Position numbers and translations under genes: made by a program. 64,000 nucleotides of DNA from Millisia brevis NBRC 105863 (lineage in GTDB: Bacteria; Actinomycetota; Actinomycetes; Mycobacteriales; Mycobacteriaceae), in NCBI RefSeq assembly GCF_001552615.1, contig NZ_BCRN01000001.1:372001-436000 (forward strand), read 5' to 3'. The notes under the pieces were generated by a model. That model was not told where the DNA came from and did not search any database. It worked only from the letters and a program-made list of their open reading frames with translations. Shown piece after piece: positions 9,175-17,725 of the stretch (the stretch's first letter is position 1; every line of letters begins with the position of its first letter).

Positions 9175-9768
9175 ATGAACTCCGCCCGACCGCCGGTCAC
9201 CCGCGAACGGATCGCCGCCGTCGCCCTGGCCCTCATCGACGCCGAGGGCACCCGAGCGGTCACCATGCGGGCCGTCGGCGAGGCGCTCGGGGTGCGGGCG
9301 CCCAGCCTCTACGTGCACGTTCGCGGTCGGGCCGAGATCCTGTCGCTGGCGCACGCCGCGGTGATCCGCGAGATCGGACCGATGCCCGCGACCGGGGACT
9401 GGCGGGCGGATCTGCGCGACTTCTACGTGCGGATGCACCGGGTCTTCCTCGCCCACGGCGATATCGCGTCGCTGCAGTTCGGCGCGATTCCGACCTCGCC
9501 CGAGTCGTTGGCCGGCTTCGAGGTCGCGATCCGGGCACTGGTCGACTCCGGGCTGCCCAAGGACCTCGCGATGCAGGGCACCGAGCGGCTTTCGCTCTAC
9601 GTCACCGCCGACGCCTACGAGCGCTGGGAGTTCCGCCGACGCGCCCGGGAGGACGAGGGCGATCCCACCTGGAGCGGCGATGTGCCGATCATCCACGCCG
9701 ACGCCGACGCCGCCTTCCACTTCGGCCTGGACCTGCTGCTCGGCGGTTTGGCGGAGTTGGCAGGCTGA
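9175..9768 (+). CDS. TetR-family repressor of the flanking exporters
   Basis: 197 residues. An N-terminal helix-turn-helix (about residues 10-55, including TMRAVGEALGVRAPSLYVHV) is followed by a C-terminal ligand domain of the TetR_C type. The -10-like TAGGAT six bases before ATG suggests a leaderless message. Two matching palindromes lie directly upstream. The FUSC gene starts five bases after the stop, so tetR and that exporter are likely one transcript, with the MFS gene divergent. The inducing ligand is unknown. Confidence 0.9.
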   Translation: MNSARPPVTRERIAAVALALIDAEGTRAVTMRAVGEALGVRAPSLYVHVRGRAEILSLAHAAVIREIGPMPATGDWRADLRDFYVRMHRVFLAHGDIASLQFGAIPTSPESLAGFEVAIRALVDSGLPKDLAMQGTERLSLYVTADAYERWEFRRRAREDEGDPTWSGDVPIIHADADAAFHFGLDLLLGGLAELAG

Positions 9769-9773
9769 TCGGT

Positions 9774-10928
9774 ATGGACCTGCCACGCCGCTCCACCCCG
9801 CAGCCGCCGATGCGGCAACTCGCGCTGCAGGCCTTCGATCTGAGCGAACGCACCGCCCGCCGCGGACGTCAATCGGCGCGGCGCAGCGTCCACCGCTGGC
9901 GCCAGCGCGCCTTCCTGCTCGCCCAATGCGCGGTGACCGCCGGCGCGGCCTGGTGGGTGGCGACCGCGTTGATCGGCCATCCCTATCCGTTTTTTGCCGC
10001 CGTCGCCGCGATCCTGACCATCGGCCTGTCCTACGGCGAGCGGCTCAAACGCGCGGTACAGGTCGCACTCGGCGTCGCGGTCGGCGTGGGCGTCGGCGAA
10101 CTCTTCCTGCACATCTTCGGCACCGGCGTCATCCAGGTGGTCGTGGTCTGTCTGGCGTCGATGTCGCTGGCGACGTTGCTCGGGGCCGGGCGCATCCTGA
10201 CCACCCAGGCGGGGGTGCAGGCGATCATCGTCACGACGCTGCCGGTCGCGATGGTGCCGTCCGGCTTCGGTCGTTGGGTCGACGCGGCCGTCGGCTGTGG
10301 TCTGGCGCTCCTGGTCGCCTGGATCGCGCCCGGTTCCCCGGTCCGCAAACCGCTGGCCCTGGCCGCGGAGGTGACCGGCGATGTCGCGAGCACCCTGCGG
10401 GCGGCGGCCAAGGCGCTGCGCTCGCGCGACTCGGACGAGGCGGAGGCGGTGCTCACCCGGGCCCGCAGTTCGGAGCATGCGCTCGAACAGCTGGACGAGG
10501 CCGCTGCCGAGGGGCTCGCGGTGGTGCGCAGTTCACCGTTCCGGCGGCTCCAGCGCGAGCAGGCGCAGTCCTACGCCGAACTCGCGGTGCCGCTCGACCG
10601 GCTGGTGCGCAACCTGCGCGTGCTGGCCCGGCGGGCGGCGGTCGCCTGCTGGCGCGGCCAGGTGGTGCCCGCGTCGTATCTGCGGTTGATGGACGAGGTC
10701 GCCGAGGTCACCGAGTTCATGGCCGAGGAGATGGCCGCCGGGCGACTGCCGGTGGCCGCCAAGGCCCGGCTGGTGGTGATCGCCGACCACAGCTCGCACC
10801 TGCCGATGGCGCAGACGCTCTCCCCGGTGGTCATCCTGGCCCAGCTGCGCTCGATGCTCGCCGACCTGTTGCAGGTGATCGGCGTCGACAACGCCACCGC
10901 CCGCGAGATGATCCCGGACCTGGATTGA
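9774..10928 (+). CDS. FUSC/aromatic acid exporter family membrane protein
   Basis: 384 residues. About six membrane helices occupy residues 45-175, followed by a long cytoplasmic helical part rich in Arg and Glu. This is the layout of FUSC/ArAE proteins, which export aromatic acids or related toxic compounds. ATG at 9774 lies five bases after tetR, with no space for a separate promoter. Pairing with the divergent MFS pump under one TetR suggests a joint efflux response. Family call good, substrate unknown. Confidence 0.85.
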   Translation: MDLPRRSTPQPPMRQLALQAFDLSERTARRGRQSARRSVHRWRQRAFLLAQCAVTAGAAWWVATALIGHPYPFFAAVAAILTIGLSYGERLKRAVQVALGVAVGVGVGELFLHIFGTGVIQVVVVCLASMSLATLLGAGRILTTQAGVQAIIVTTLPVAMVPSGFGRWVDAAVGCGLALLVAWIAPGSPVRKPLALAAEVTGDVASTLRAAAKALRSRDSDEAEAVLTRARSSEHALEQLDEAAAEGLAVVRSSPFRRLQREQAQSYAELAVPLDRLVRNLRVLARRAAVACWRGQVVPASYLRLMDEVAEVTEFMAEEMAAGRLPVAAKARLVVIADHSSHLPMAQTLSPVVILAQLRSMLADLLQVIGVDNATAREMIPDLD

Positions 10929-10961
10929 GCGGCATCGACGACAGGGAGCCGGTGGGGCGCG

Positions 10962-11084
10962 TCAGCCCTGACGCGCCTTGAAGCGCGGGTTCTTCTTGTT
11001 GATGACGAAGATCCGTCCGCGGCGGCGGACGACCTGCGCGCCGGGCTGATTCTTCAACGAGCGGATGGAGTTGCGCACCTTCAT
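10962..11084 (-). CDS. rpmJ: 50S ribosomal protein L36, zinc-free (C-minus) paralogue
   Basis: 40 residues beginning [15 protein letters not shown] and ending NPRFKARQG. The usual L36 has a Cys/His zinc site; this copy has no cysteine and has the longer basic form known as the zinc-independent type. Such paralogues replace the zinc-binding protein during zinc starvation. It lies 36 bases after the MRF-like gene, on the same strand, downstream of a Zur-like box. The main zinc-binding L36 must be elsewhere in the genome. Confidence 0.93.
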   Translation of the reverse strand: MKVRNSIRSLKNQPGAQVVRRRGRIFVINKKNPRFKARQG

Positions 11085-11120
11085 CTGGGTGACCTTTCGG
11101 GTGTTGGCGGGGCGTGATCG

Positions 11121-12272
11121 TCAGTTGTCCGTGGCGAGATCGAGCAGGCCGGGTTGGTCGGCGCGGTCGATGGGGCCGAGCCACGGCTCGAATCCATCCC
11201 GGGAGTCGTCCCAGATGCGGCCGCGGGTGTCGAGTTCGTCGTCGGTGAGCAGGCAGCGATGGAAGACCTCTGCGATCGCGGCGCGATCCTCCAGGTCGTC
11301 GTCGAGGCCGATGATCGTGATACGGGTCAGCGGCTTCCGGCCTGCCCATCGGCCGGCCGCACCGACGCCGACCTGACCGCCGGCACCGTCCCAGACGCAG
11401 ACGACGCCGGGCCGGGTGGGCAGCCAGAAGCACCCTCGTGACCGCCGCGGACCGCTGCCGAGGACGGCGAGTTCGTCGTAGAAGCGCCGCGGGTGCAGCG
11501 GTCGATCCGACCGCAGATCGAGTCGCCACACTCCGCCGGGCGGCAGCGGGGGAAGCGCACCGCGGCGGACCTCGCCGACCCAGTCCTCGGCCGACCGGAA
11601 TCCGTGGACCCCGGCGGCGAGGGTCGCCGCGTCGAGCATCGACGGATCGGTGACGACGGGCACCTCGGGTCGCGCCAATGTGCGCAGCAATGCCAGCTCA
11701 TCGGGATCGGGAGCCTCGGTTGCGCAGACGACGTCCGCGTATTCGACCATCGCCCCGGCGACCTCGGCCAGACCCCGTTCGTCGTCGTCGGACGTCGCCC
11801 ACCCGCGTTCGCGGAGCAGGTCTTCACCCAGGAGATCCTCGGCGACGGTGGCCCCGTCGAGCGCCACCACAACCGCGGCGATGCCGGCGTGCGGGGCATC
11901 GCGCGGCGACCAGGCCAGGACGCGGCAAACCTGCCGGGCGTCGGCCGCCACGGGAAGGCACGCCACGATGGCCGACCAGCGGCCGGAGGAGGCCAGGCGT
12001 TCCAGCGCGGGAACGATGTCCTCGCGAATCGCGCACGAGACGCAGGCGTGCGCCAGGTCGAGTTCCTCGCGCTCGAGGATTCCGGTGACATCGCTGACGA
12101 TCCTGGTCAGAATCCGGCGTTCGGTGTCGATCGTGTGGCGCACGGCCACCGCGTCGGGCAGACCGAGGTGCAGCGAAATGGCCGCCGACCCCATGGCTCC
12201 CTCGCGCACTCCACTGACGAGAATCACCGGAACCACCCCCGGTTGCAGGGGTGTCGGGATCGCGGGTGTCAT
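11121..12272 (-). CDS. CobW-like protein resembling MRF (ribosome-hibernation recruitment factor)
   Basis: 383 residues related to CobW GTPases, but the P-loop is degenerate (SGVREGAMGSA in place of GxxxxGKT) and the metal motif is reduced to CVSC near residue 77. A CobW C-terminal domain covers the last 120 residues. Mycobacterial MRF has this architecture, sits with zinc-free ribosomal protein genes, and brings a hibernation factor to zinc-depleted ribosomes. The gene is followed by zinc-free L36 and preceded by a Zur-like palindrome, which supports that role. A plain CobW chaperone is the alternative. GTP binding is doubtful given the P-loop. Confidence 0.75.
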   Translation of the reverse strand: MTPAIPTPLQPGVVPVILVSGVREGAMGSAAISLHLGLPDAVAVRHTIDTERRILTRIVSDVTGILEREELDLAHACVSCAIREDIVPALERLASSGRWSAIVACLPVAADARQVCRVLAWSPRDAPHAGIAAVVVALDGATVAEDLLGEDLLRERGWATSDDDERGLAEVAGAMVEYADVVCATEAPDPDELALLRTLARPEVPVVTDPSMLDAATLAAGVHGFRSAEDWVGEVRRGALPPLPPGGVWRLDLRSDRPLHPRRFYDELAVLGSGPRRSRGCFWLPTRPGVVCVWDGAGGQVGVGAAGRWAGRKPLTRITIIGLDDDLEDRAAIAEVFHRCLLTDDELDTRGRIWDDSRDGFEPWLGPIDRADQPGLLDLATDN

Positions 12273-12303
12273 CGATGGCCTCCTCGGGGTTCGACCGATT
12301 CGC

Positions 12304-12324
12304 TAACGATAACAGTTTTCATTA
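12304..12324. promoter_or_regulatory. Zur-like box upstream of the MRF-like gene
   Basis: A 21-bp imperfect palindrome: left arm TAACGATAAC, one central base, right arm GTTTTCATTA; 8 of 10 arm positions pair. It resembles the 10-1-10 Zur boxes of actinobacteria (TGAAAAT-ATTTTCA type). It lies 31 bases before the start at 12272. Zur with zinc would repress the mrf-rpmJ transcript. Confidence 0.7.
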
Positions 12325-12371
12325 AGGGGAGGCGGACGGGCCCCTCATCGCCCGGGCCGGCCGGATCAGCT

Positions 12372-13424
12372 CTACGCCGTCACGTACCGTTCGAGCCGCT
12401 CGAGGGCTCGCCGGTCGGCGCGTCCCGCGGGCGTCAGCGCCGTGTTCATCCGCTCGCGGGCGGCATCGGTGTCGAGGCCGACACCGATGGCGACCAGGCG
12501 ACTGGCCGAGGGCGCGGCCGGAAGCCGTTGGGCGTGGACGCGCGGGCCGACCACGTGGACGACGTAGCCGCGGCGGGAGCGACCGACGTCGACCCCGACC
12601 GTCCCTTTCATCCGGTAGGCGCCGCCGGGCGGATCCTCGAGCAGGTCGATCAGCGCGGCCGGATCGATCGGACCGGGAGATTCCGCGGTCACCGAGTCGG
12701 CGTGCGCGTGCTCGGAATCGCCGTCATCGTGCGCCCGGTCCTGCTCGTGCCGGTGCGAACGCAGCAGCGCGGCGATCGGCAGCTCGTCCACCGGATCGTG
12801 CGGCGTCGCCACGTCGAAGAACAGTGTCGGGTCGATGCGGCCGCGGGCGATCGGGAGCACGTGCACCATCGGGTTGACCTCGCGGATGCGCGCCTCGATG
12901 CGGGCGAGCTGGTCGTCGCGCGTGTCGGCGTCGAGCAGGTCGCACTTGTTGACGACGATCAGCGTCGCGACCTGGAAGCGGACCGGCGGGGTGCCACCCC
13001 CGTCGACGGTGTCGAAGTAGTTGACCGCATCCACCACATCGACCAGCCCACCGGGCCGCACCGTCTCGACGTCGCTGTGGCGAATCATGGTGGCCAACAG
13101 TCCCGGTTCGGCGATCCCGCTGGCCTCCACGATGATCGCGTCGAGCGCCAGCCGCGGGTGGGACAGGCGCTCGAGCGCGTCGTCGAGACCACTGACGTCC
13201 TCGAGGTGGCAGAGGCATCCACCGGTGATCGTGTCGATATGGTCGACCTGGCCGGAGATCAGCCCGGCGTCGACGTTGACCGAGCCGAAGTCGTTGACGA
13301 TCACTCCCACTCGGCTTCCCGGCCGCAGCAGAAGGTGGTTGAGAAGCGTCGTTTTTCCCGCCCCGAGATAGCCGGTCAGGGCGATGACCGGCACCCGCCA
13401 TCCACTCCGCACGATGCTCAACAC
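12372..13424 (-). CDS. CobW-family GTPase, putative zinc metallochaperone
   Basis: 350 residues. Intact Walker A GYLGAGKT at about 18-25, a metal-binding CLCH at 70-73 (the family usually has CxCC), and NKCD guanine specificity. A His/Asp-rich linker around residues 225-245 (including SHRHEQDRAHDD) precedes the CobW C-terminal domain. ZNG1/YciC-type members deliver zinc to client enzymes during starvation. Its stop faces the Zur-like box of the next gene, and it lies just behind lysR, so its own promoter is not obvious. The start is uncertain: GTG at 13424, or GTG codons at residues 5 and 11. Confidence 0.87.
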   Translation of the reverse strand: MLSIVRSGWRVPVIALTGYLGAGKTTLLNHLLLRPGSRVGVIVNDFGSVNVDAGLISGQVDHIDTITGGCLCHLEDVSGLDDALERLSHPRLALDAIIVEASGIAEPGLLATMIRHSDVETVRPGGLVDVVDAVNYFDTVDGGGTPPVRFQVATLIVVNKCDLLDADTRDDQLARIEARIREVNPMVHVLPIARGRIDPTLFFDVATPHDPVDELPIAALLRSHRHEQDRAHDDGDSEHAHADSVTAESPGPIDPAALIDLLEDPPGGAYRMKGTVGVDVGRSRRGYVVHVVGPRVHAQRLPAAPSASRLVAIGVGLDTDAARERMNTALTPAGRADRRALERLERYVTA

Positions 13425-13448
13425 TAGCGGCGCCCGCGGCGACCGGCT

Positions 13449-14315
13449 TCAGCCGGCGTGCAGCAGATCGAGCAGAGCCCGCGCGGCATGGCCGGGTCGC
13501 TGCCGCCACACGATGCCCAGCCGCGAGCGGGCCCGCTCGTCCGCGATCGGCAGGGCTACAACGTCGTTCCAGTCCCGGGCGGTGGTCGAGCTGACCACCC
13601 CGACACCGAGCCCCCGCAGGGTCAGCATCTCCACGAACGCCGGGGTGGCGACCTCCCAGCGCGGCTCCACCCGGGCATCGGCGCGGGCGAGCAGCCCGTC
13701 GAGGGCCGCGCGGGCGCCGGTACCGCGGGTGAGGGCGATCAGATCGGCGCCGGAGAGCTCGGTGGGCGTGATCGAGCTGCGCGCCGCCCACGGATGACCG
13801 CGCGCGACCAGGGCGACCAGCGGATCGTCGACGATGATCCGGCTCTCGACCCCCTCCGGCGTCCGATCGGTCCACGCCGCGACCGCCACATCGACCGACC
13901 CGTCCCGGACCTGCGCGAGCAGTTCCTCGGAGGTGCCCTCGTGCAGCCGGATGTCGACGCCGGGGTGGGCGGTATGCAGGTTCGCCAGCGCTTCGAACAG
14001 ATTCGGCCAGGTCAGACCGGTGACGGTGCCGATCCGCAGCGACCCGACCACCAGGCCTCGAATGTCGTTGGCGACGCCGGTCACGTCCTCGACTGCGGCG
14101 ATCGCCGCCCGCGCGTAGGGCAACAGGCGCTCCCCGGCCGGCGTGGGGACCACCCGGCGGGCGGATCGGTCGATCAGGGCGAGGCCCAGTTCGCGTTCGA
14201 GCTTCTGGATCTGGGTGCTCACCCCGGACTGGCTGATCCGGACCGCCTCCGCCGCGGCGGTGAAGGTGCCCTCGTCGACAACCGCCACGAAGTACCGCAG
14301 CTGATGCAGTTCCAT
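13449..14315 (-). CDS. LysR-family transcriptional regulator
   Basis: 288 residues. N-terminal winged HTH (MELHQLRYFVAVVDEGTFTA, helix ending near SGVSTQIQKLERELG) and a LysR substrate-binding domain from about residue 90. It diverges from the AhpD-like and SnoaL-like genes, the standard layout for a LysR and its targets. Two overlapping inverted repeats lie in the shared upstream region. The coinducer is unknown, possibly an oxidised organic compound given the targets. Confidence 0.9.
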   Translation of the reverse strand: MELHQLRYFVAVVDEGTFTAAAEAVRISQSGVSTQIQKLERELGLALIDRSARRVVPTPAGERLLPYARAAIAAVEDVTGVANDIRGLVVGSLRIGTVTGLTWPNLFEALANLHTAHPGVDIRLHEGTSEELLAQVRDGSVDVAVAAWTDRTPEGVESRIIVDDPLVALVARGHPWAARSSITPTELSGADLIALTRGTGARAALDGLLARADARVEPRWEVATPAFVEMLTLRGLGVGVVSSTTARDWNDVVALPIADERARSRLGIVWRQRPGHAARALLDLLHAG

Positions 14316-14328
14316 AACTGACAAGAAT

Positions 14329-14353
14329 AGTTGGCATCGGAACCAACTGTTGG
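14329..14353. promoter_or_regulatory. Candidate LysR operator
   Basis: AGTTGG (14329-14334) and CCAACT (14343-14348) form an inverted repeat with an 8-base spacer; the second arm also belongs to CCAAC-T-GTTGG (14343-14353). The site lies 14 bases upstream of lysR and about 70 bases before the divergent AhpD-like gene. Confidence 0.5.
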
Positions 14354-14424
14354 ACAGATAGTGGCCGACGGACGAGTCTGGGTGACAGGCAAGGAGCACA
14401 CACCCACTCTCGAAGGAACCGACC

Positions 14425-14910
14425 ATGACCTGCACCGCCGACTCGACCGTCGGGATCTTGACCCGCCTCGATATCGACACCGCGGCACCTACTTTCAGCC
14501 GCGCCCTCGCGTCTCTCGACGCCGCCGCGACCAAGGAACTCGACCGCGCGCATATCGAATCCGGTCTGCGCGAACTGGTGCGGCTGCGCGCCTCGCAGAT
14601 CAACGGCTGCGCCTACTGCGTCTCCGAGCACACCCGCGACGCCCTCGAAGCCGGTGAGCCGATCGGACGTGTTGCCGCGGTGGCGGTCTGGCGCGAGTCG
14701 CCCTTCTTCACCGCCCGCGAGCGCGCCGCCCTCGCTTTGACCGATTCGATGACCCGGGTCGCGGATACCCATGTGTCCCATGCGGATTGGGCTGCCGTCT
14801 CCGCCCACCTGAGCCCGCCCGAGCTCAGCGCCCTGGTGGCGCTGATCGTCGTGATCAACGCGTGGAACGCGGTGGGCGTGACCACCCGCGCCTGGACCCC
14901 CACCCTCTGA
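14425..14910 (+). CDS. Carboxymuconolactone decarboxylase/AhpD-like protein
   Basis: 161 residues, all-helical CMD fold. The AhpD redox pair appears as NGCAYCVSEHT (Cys-x-x-Cys plus the His four residues later). Such proteins act as alkylhydroperoxidases or related redox enzymes. It is the first gene of a two-gene run diverging from lysR, 36 bases before the SnoaL-like gene. The physiological substrate is not predictable; detoxification of peroxides is the reasonable default. Confidence 0.88.
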   Translation: MTCTADSTVGILTRLDIDTAAPTFSRALASLDAAATKELDRAHIESGLRELVRLRASQINGCAYCVSEHTRDALEAGEPIGRVAAVAVWRESPFFTARERAALALTDSMTRVADTHVSHADWAAVSAHLSPPELSALVALIVVINAWNAVGVTTRAWTPTL

Positions 14911-14946
14911 CTCCCCGCACCCCGTACGTCGCCGAAAGGAATCATC

Positions 14947-15303
14947 ATGAGCACCAACGAGATCACTCGCCACGCCGCGACCACCTACTTCGACGCCTGG
15001 CGCACCCGCGACTTCGACCTGCTGCGCACCGTGCTCGACCCGAACGTCGAGTTTGTCGGCGTCCTCGGCGTCGCCACCGGCGCCGACGCCTGCATCGCCG
15101 GCCTGAAGGGCATGTCCGAGTCGATCATGACCGACCTGACCCTGCACGCCCGCGTGGTCGACGGGGCGGACGCGATCACCTGGTTCGATCTGCACACCGC
15201 GACCACCCCGCCGATCCCCACCGCCAACTGGAGCCACGTAGAGAACGGACTGATCACCACTATTCGGGTTACCTTCGACCCGCGCCCCCTCTTCGCCGAC
15301 TAA
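14947..15303 (+). CDS. SnoaL-like/NTF2-fold protein
   Basis: 118 residues with the NTF2-like pattern: N-terminal helix with AATTYFDAWRTRDFD, then strands with VLDPNVEFVGV. Members include polyketide cyclases, isomerases and small binding proteins. A GGAAT lies before the ATG. It is in one run with the AhpD-like gene and probably under LysR control. No catalytic residues can be assigned with confidence. Confidence 0.75.
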   Translation: MSTNEITRHAATTYFDAWRTRDFDLLRTVLDPNVEFVGVLGVATGADACIAGLKGMSESIMTDLTLHARVVDGADAITWFDLHTATTPPIPTANWSHVENGLITTIRVTFDPRPLFAD

Positions 15304-15378
15304 CCGCAGCACCCGAAGCCGGCCGCGCGAAACGGTTGTCGCAAACGCGAACCCGCGCGTTCACCGACGTCTGCCATC

Positions 15379-15858
15379 ATGCGAACCATGTCCGTGGACA
15401 ACGACTGGCAGCCCGTCGTCATCGAGTACCTGGCCACCGCCACCCCGCAGCAGAAGCACTACTTCGTGCTGCGAACGAACTACGACGACCTCGAGGATTC
15501 GCCGATCGTGGCCACCCTCATCGACGATCCGTCCCTGGACGCGGCGACCGCCCAGGCGCTGTTCTGGTTGCTCGGCGGCGGGGCCCACTGGTTCGAGCTC
15601 GGCGGCGAGTCGGAGGACCCCGAAGTCCTCACCCTGACCACGTTGCGCGATCGCCTGATCACCGGGTTCTACCGTGGATCCGGGCTCGCCTTCGATCCGC
15701 GCGACGACGAGGGGCACGACTGGGTCGCGGAGTACGGCCCGCTGCCCGACAACGCCGCCCCGCAGTTGGTGCACCCGCACCCGGGGGCCGAGCTGGGAGC
15801 CGACGACTTCGACGACTACCTCGACGGCCTCCCCGTGGACGTCTACGACCGGCTCTGA
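15379..15858 (+). CDS. Hypothetical protein, possibly DUF4274
   Basis: 159 residues, acidic, no signal peptide or membrane segment. The stretch RTNYDDLEDSPIVATLID followed by ALFWLLGG resembles the DUF4274 pattern, in which YNWDDG and a FWL-type motif recur; this is a weak match from memory. ATG at 15379 or 15388 are both possible. The C-terminus is rich in Asp (GADDFDDYLDG). No function is known. Confidence 0.65.
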   Translation: MRTMSVDNDWQPVVIEYLATATPQQKHYFVLRTNYDDLEDSPIVATLIDDPSLDAATAQALFWLLGGGAHWFELGGESEDPEVLTLTTLRDRLITGFYRGSGLAFDPRDDEGHDWVAEYGPLPDNAAPQLVHPHPGAELGADDFDDYLDGLPVDVYDRL

Positions 15859-15914
15859 GCCCGGGCGGATCGCACGATCCGCCCGAATCGACCGCCACAC
15901 GATAGGTTTCCCCG

Positions 15915-16877
15915 GTGGTCGAACGCATGGAACGCCATCAGGTGGCGCTGTACGTCCTGGCGATCGCGCTGGGCGGTGTCCTCGGATTGGCGGTTCCGTC
16001 CGCCGGTTCGACGCTCGAACACCTGATCAACCCCGCGCTCGCCGCCCTGCTCTACGTGACGTTCCTGCAGGTCCCGGCGCGGACTCTGCTGGCGGCACTG
16101 CGCGACGGCCGGTTCATGGCGGCGATCGTGGTGATCAACTTCGTGGTGGTGCCCGTGGTCGTCGCCGCGATGTTCGTGCTGCTGCCCGCGGACCAGGCGA
16201 TCCGCATCGGTTTCCTGTTGGTGCTGCTGTGCCCGTGCGTCGACTACGTCATCGTCTTCAGCGGCCTCGCCGGCGGTGACAGCCAGCGGCTACTGGCAGC
16301 GACGCCGGTGCTGCTGCTCGCGCAGATGGCGCTGTTGCCGCTGTTCCTGCTGCTCTTCCTCGGCTCGGATCTGGCCGGGATCGTCGAGGTGGGGCCGTTC
16401 GTCGAGGCGTTCATCGTGCTGATCGTCATCCCGCTGGCCCTGGCCTGGGGTACCCAGTGGTGGGCGGCGCGGCATCCGTCCGGCGAGCGGCTCTCGGCCG
16501 GGGCGTCGACGACGATGGTGCCGCTGATGATGCTGGTGTTGGCGATCGTCGTCGCCTCGCAGCTGCCGAAGATCGACGACAGCCTCGGCCAGGTCGCGCG
16601 GGTGGTGCCGCTCTACGTGCTGTTCCTGGTGGTGATGGCGGGCACCGGGCTACTGGTGGGCCGATCCTTCGCGCTCGACGTCCCGGCCCGCCGCGCGGTG
16701 ATCTTCTCCGGCGCCACCCGCAACTCGCTGGTGGTGCTCCCCCTGGCCCTGGCGCTGCCCGCCGGCCTCGAGCTCGCCGCCGCCGTCGTGGTCACCCAAA
16801 CCCTGGTCGAGGTCCTCGGCATGGTGATCTACGTCAGGGTGGTCCCCCGCTTGGTCCCCGCCCGGCTGCAGCCCTAA
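15915..16877 (+). CDS. ACR3/BASS-type membrane transporter
   Basis: 320 residues with about ten membrane helices. The segments VLLCPCVDYVIVFSGLAGGD and FSGATRNSLVVLPLALAL correspond to the two conserved crossing regions of the bile acid:sodium symporter/arsenite efflux superfamily. The cysteine in LCPCVDY matches the conserved ACR3 cysteine region. No arsR or arsC is nearby, so arsenite efflux is only one option. The start is GTG at 15915; an ATG four codons later is an alternative. Confidence 0.82.
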   Translation: MVERMERHQVALYVLAIALGGVLGLAVPSAGSTLEHLINPALAALLYVTFLQVPARTLLAALRDGRFMAAIVVINFVVVPVVVAAMFVLLPADQAIRIGFLLVLLCPCVDYVIVFSGLAGGDSQRLLAATPVLLLAQMALLPLFLLLFLGSDLAGIVEVGPFVEAFIVLIVIPLALAWGTQWWAARHPSGERLSAGASTTMVPLMMLVLAIVVASQLPKIDDSLGQVARVVPLYVLFLVVMAGTGLLVGRSFALDVPARRAVIFSGATRNSLVVLPLALALPAGLELAAAVVVTQTLVEVLGMVIYVRVVPRLVPARLQP

Positions 16878-16891
16878 CGCCGTGGCCCCGA

Positions 16892-16933
16892 TCGGGTCCC
16901 GGCAACCGCGCTGGGCGCGGCTTCCGGGACCGA
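16892..16933. terminator. Bidirectional hairpin between convergent genes
   Basis: TCGGGTCCCGG pairs with CCGGGACCGA with one bulged G, and an inner CCGCGC/GCGCGG stem extends it. It lies between the stops of the ACR3-like gene and ddaH. There is no T-run, as is common in actinobacteria. Confidence 0.7.
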
Positions 16934-16943
16934 ATCGTGTGGG

Positions 16944-17714
16944 TCAGCCGCGGAGGCGGACCGACAGGCAGGTGACGCAGCCTTCCATCTTCTCGAACTC
17001 CGAGATGTCGACGGTGACGACGTCGAGGCCGCGGGCGCGGAACAGTTCCGCGGACTGCGGGGCGGACGCGGACATGAGGATGCGGTCGTCGCCGAGCAGC
17101 ACGACATGGGAGCCGGCCTCCTCGGGCACCGGGAGGAACAGGTCGCCCCACACCGACGGGTCGTCGACCAGCGGCTCGTAGCCGACCACCGAGCCGTCGG
17201 GCAGCGCGGTGACCGCGGACTTCAGGTGCAGCACCTTGGTCAGCGGTACCCCGATCACCTCGGCGCCCAGGGGCTCGAGGTGGGCGCGCAACTGCTCGAG
17301 TCCCTCGGCATTGGTACGGCCACCCTGTCCGACCCAGACGATGCCGCCGTGCTTGAGGACGTCACCCCCGTCGAGGGTGCCGGGCGCTTCGATACGGGTG
17401 ACGCGGTAGCCCTGCGCGGCCACCGCCTCCTCCGCTCCGCTGATCTCGCCCAACCTGGTCGGCGTCCCCGGCCGCGTCAGCACGGCGAGGTCGCCGTAGA
17501 CGACCACCGCGTCCTCGATGAACACCGAGTCCGGGCAGTCCGGTGCCGGCGCGACCTCGAAGGTTGTCCACCCGCTGTCCTCGAGGGCGTCGACGTAGTC
17601 CTGCCATTGGCGTCGAGCGAGATCGACATCGATCGGTTGGCGTTCGATGTGCGTGATCTCGCCTTCGGCGAGCGAGGCGACGGGAGGACGGACGAGTGCG
17701 TTTCTGGCGAGCAT
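16944..17714 (-). CDS. ddaH: Dimethylarginine dimethylaminohydrolase (DDAH)
   Basis: 256 residues of the amidinotransferase fold. DSVFIEDAVVV near residue 60, LDGGDVL near 115, active His in LHLKSAV near 162, and catalytic Cys249 in GCVTCLS close to the C-terminus match bacterial DDAH. The enzyme hydrolyses methylated arginines to citrulline and methylamines. It is the last of three minus-strand genes; the gap to the CNNM gene is 11 bases. An arginine deiminase-like role is less likely because of its short length. Confidence 0.87.
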   Translation of the reverse strand: MLARNALVRPPVASLAEGEITHIERQPIDVDLARRQWQDYVDALEDSGWTTFEVAPAPDCPDSVFIEDAVVVYGDLAVLTRPGTPTRLGEISGAEEAVAAQGYRVTRIEAPGTLDGGDVLKHGGIVWVGQGGRTNAEGLEQLRAHLEPLGAEVIGVPLTKVLHLKSAVTALPDGSVVGYEPLVDDPSVWGDLFLPVPEEAGSHVVLLGDDRILMSASAPQSAELFRARGLDVVTVDISEFEKMEGCVTCLSVRLRG

Positions 17715-17725
17715 GGCTGTCAGTA

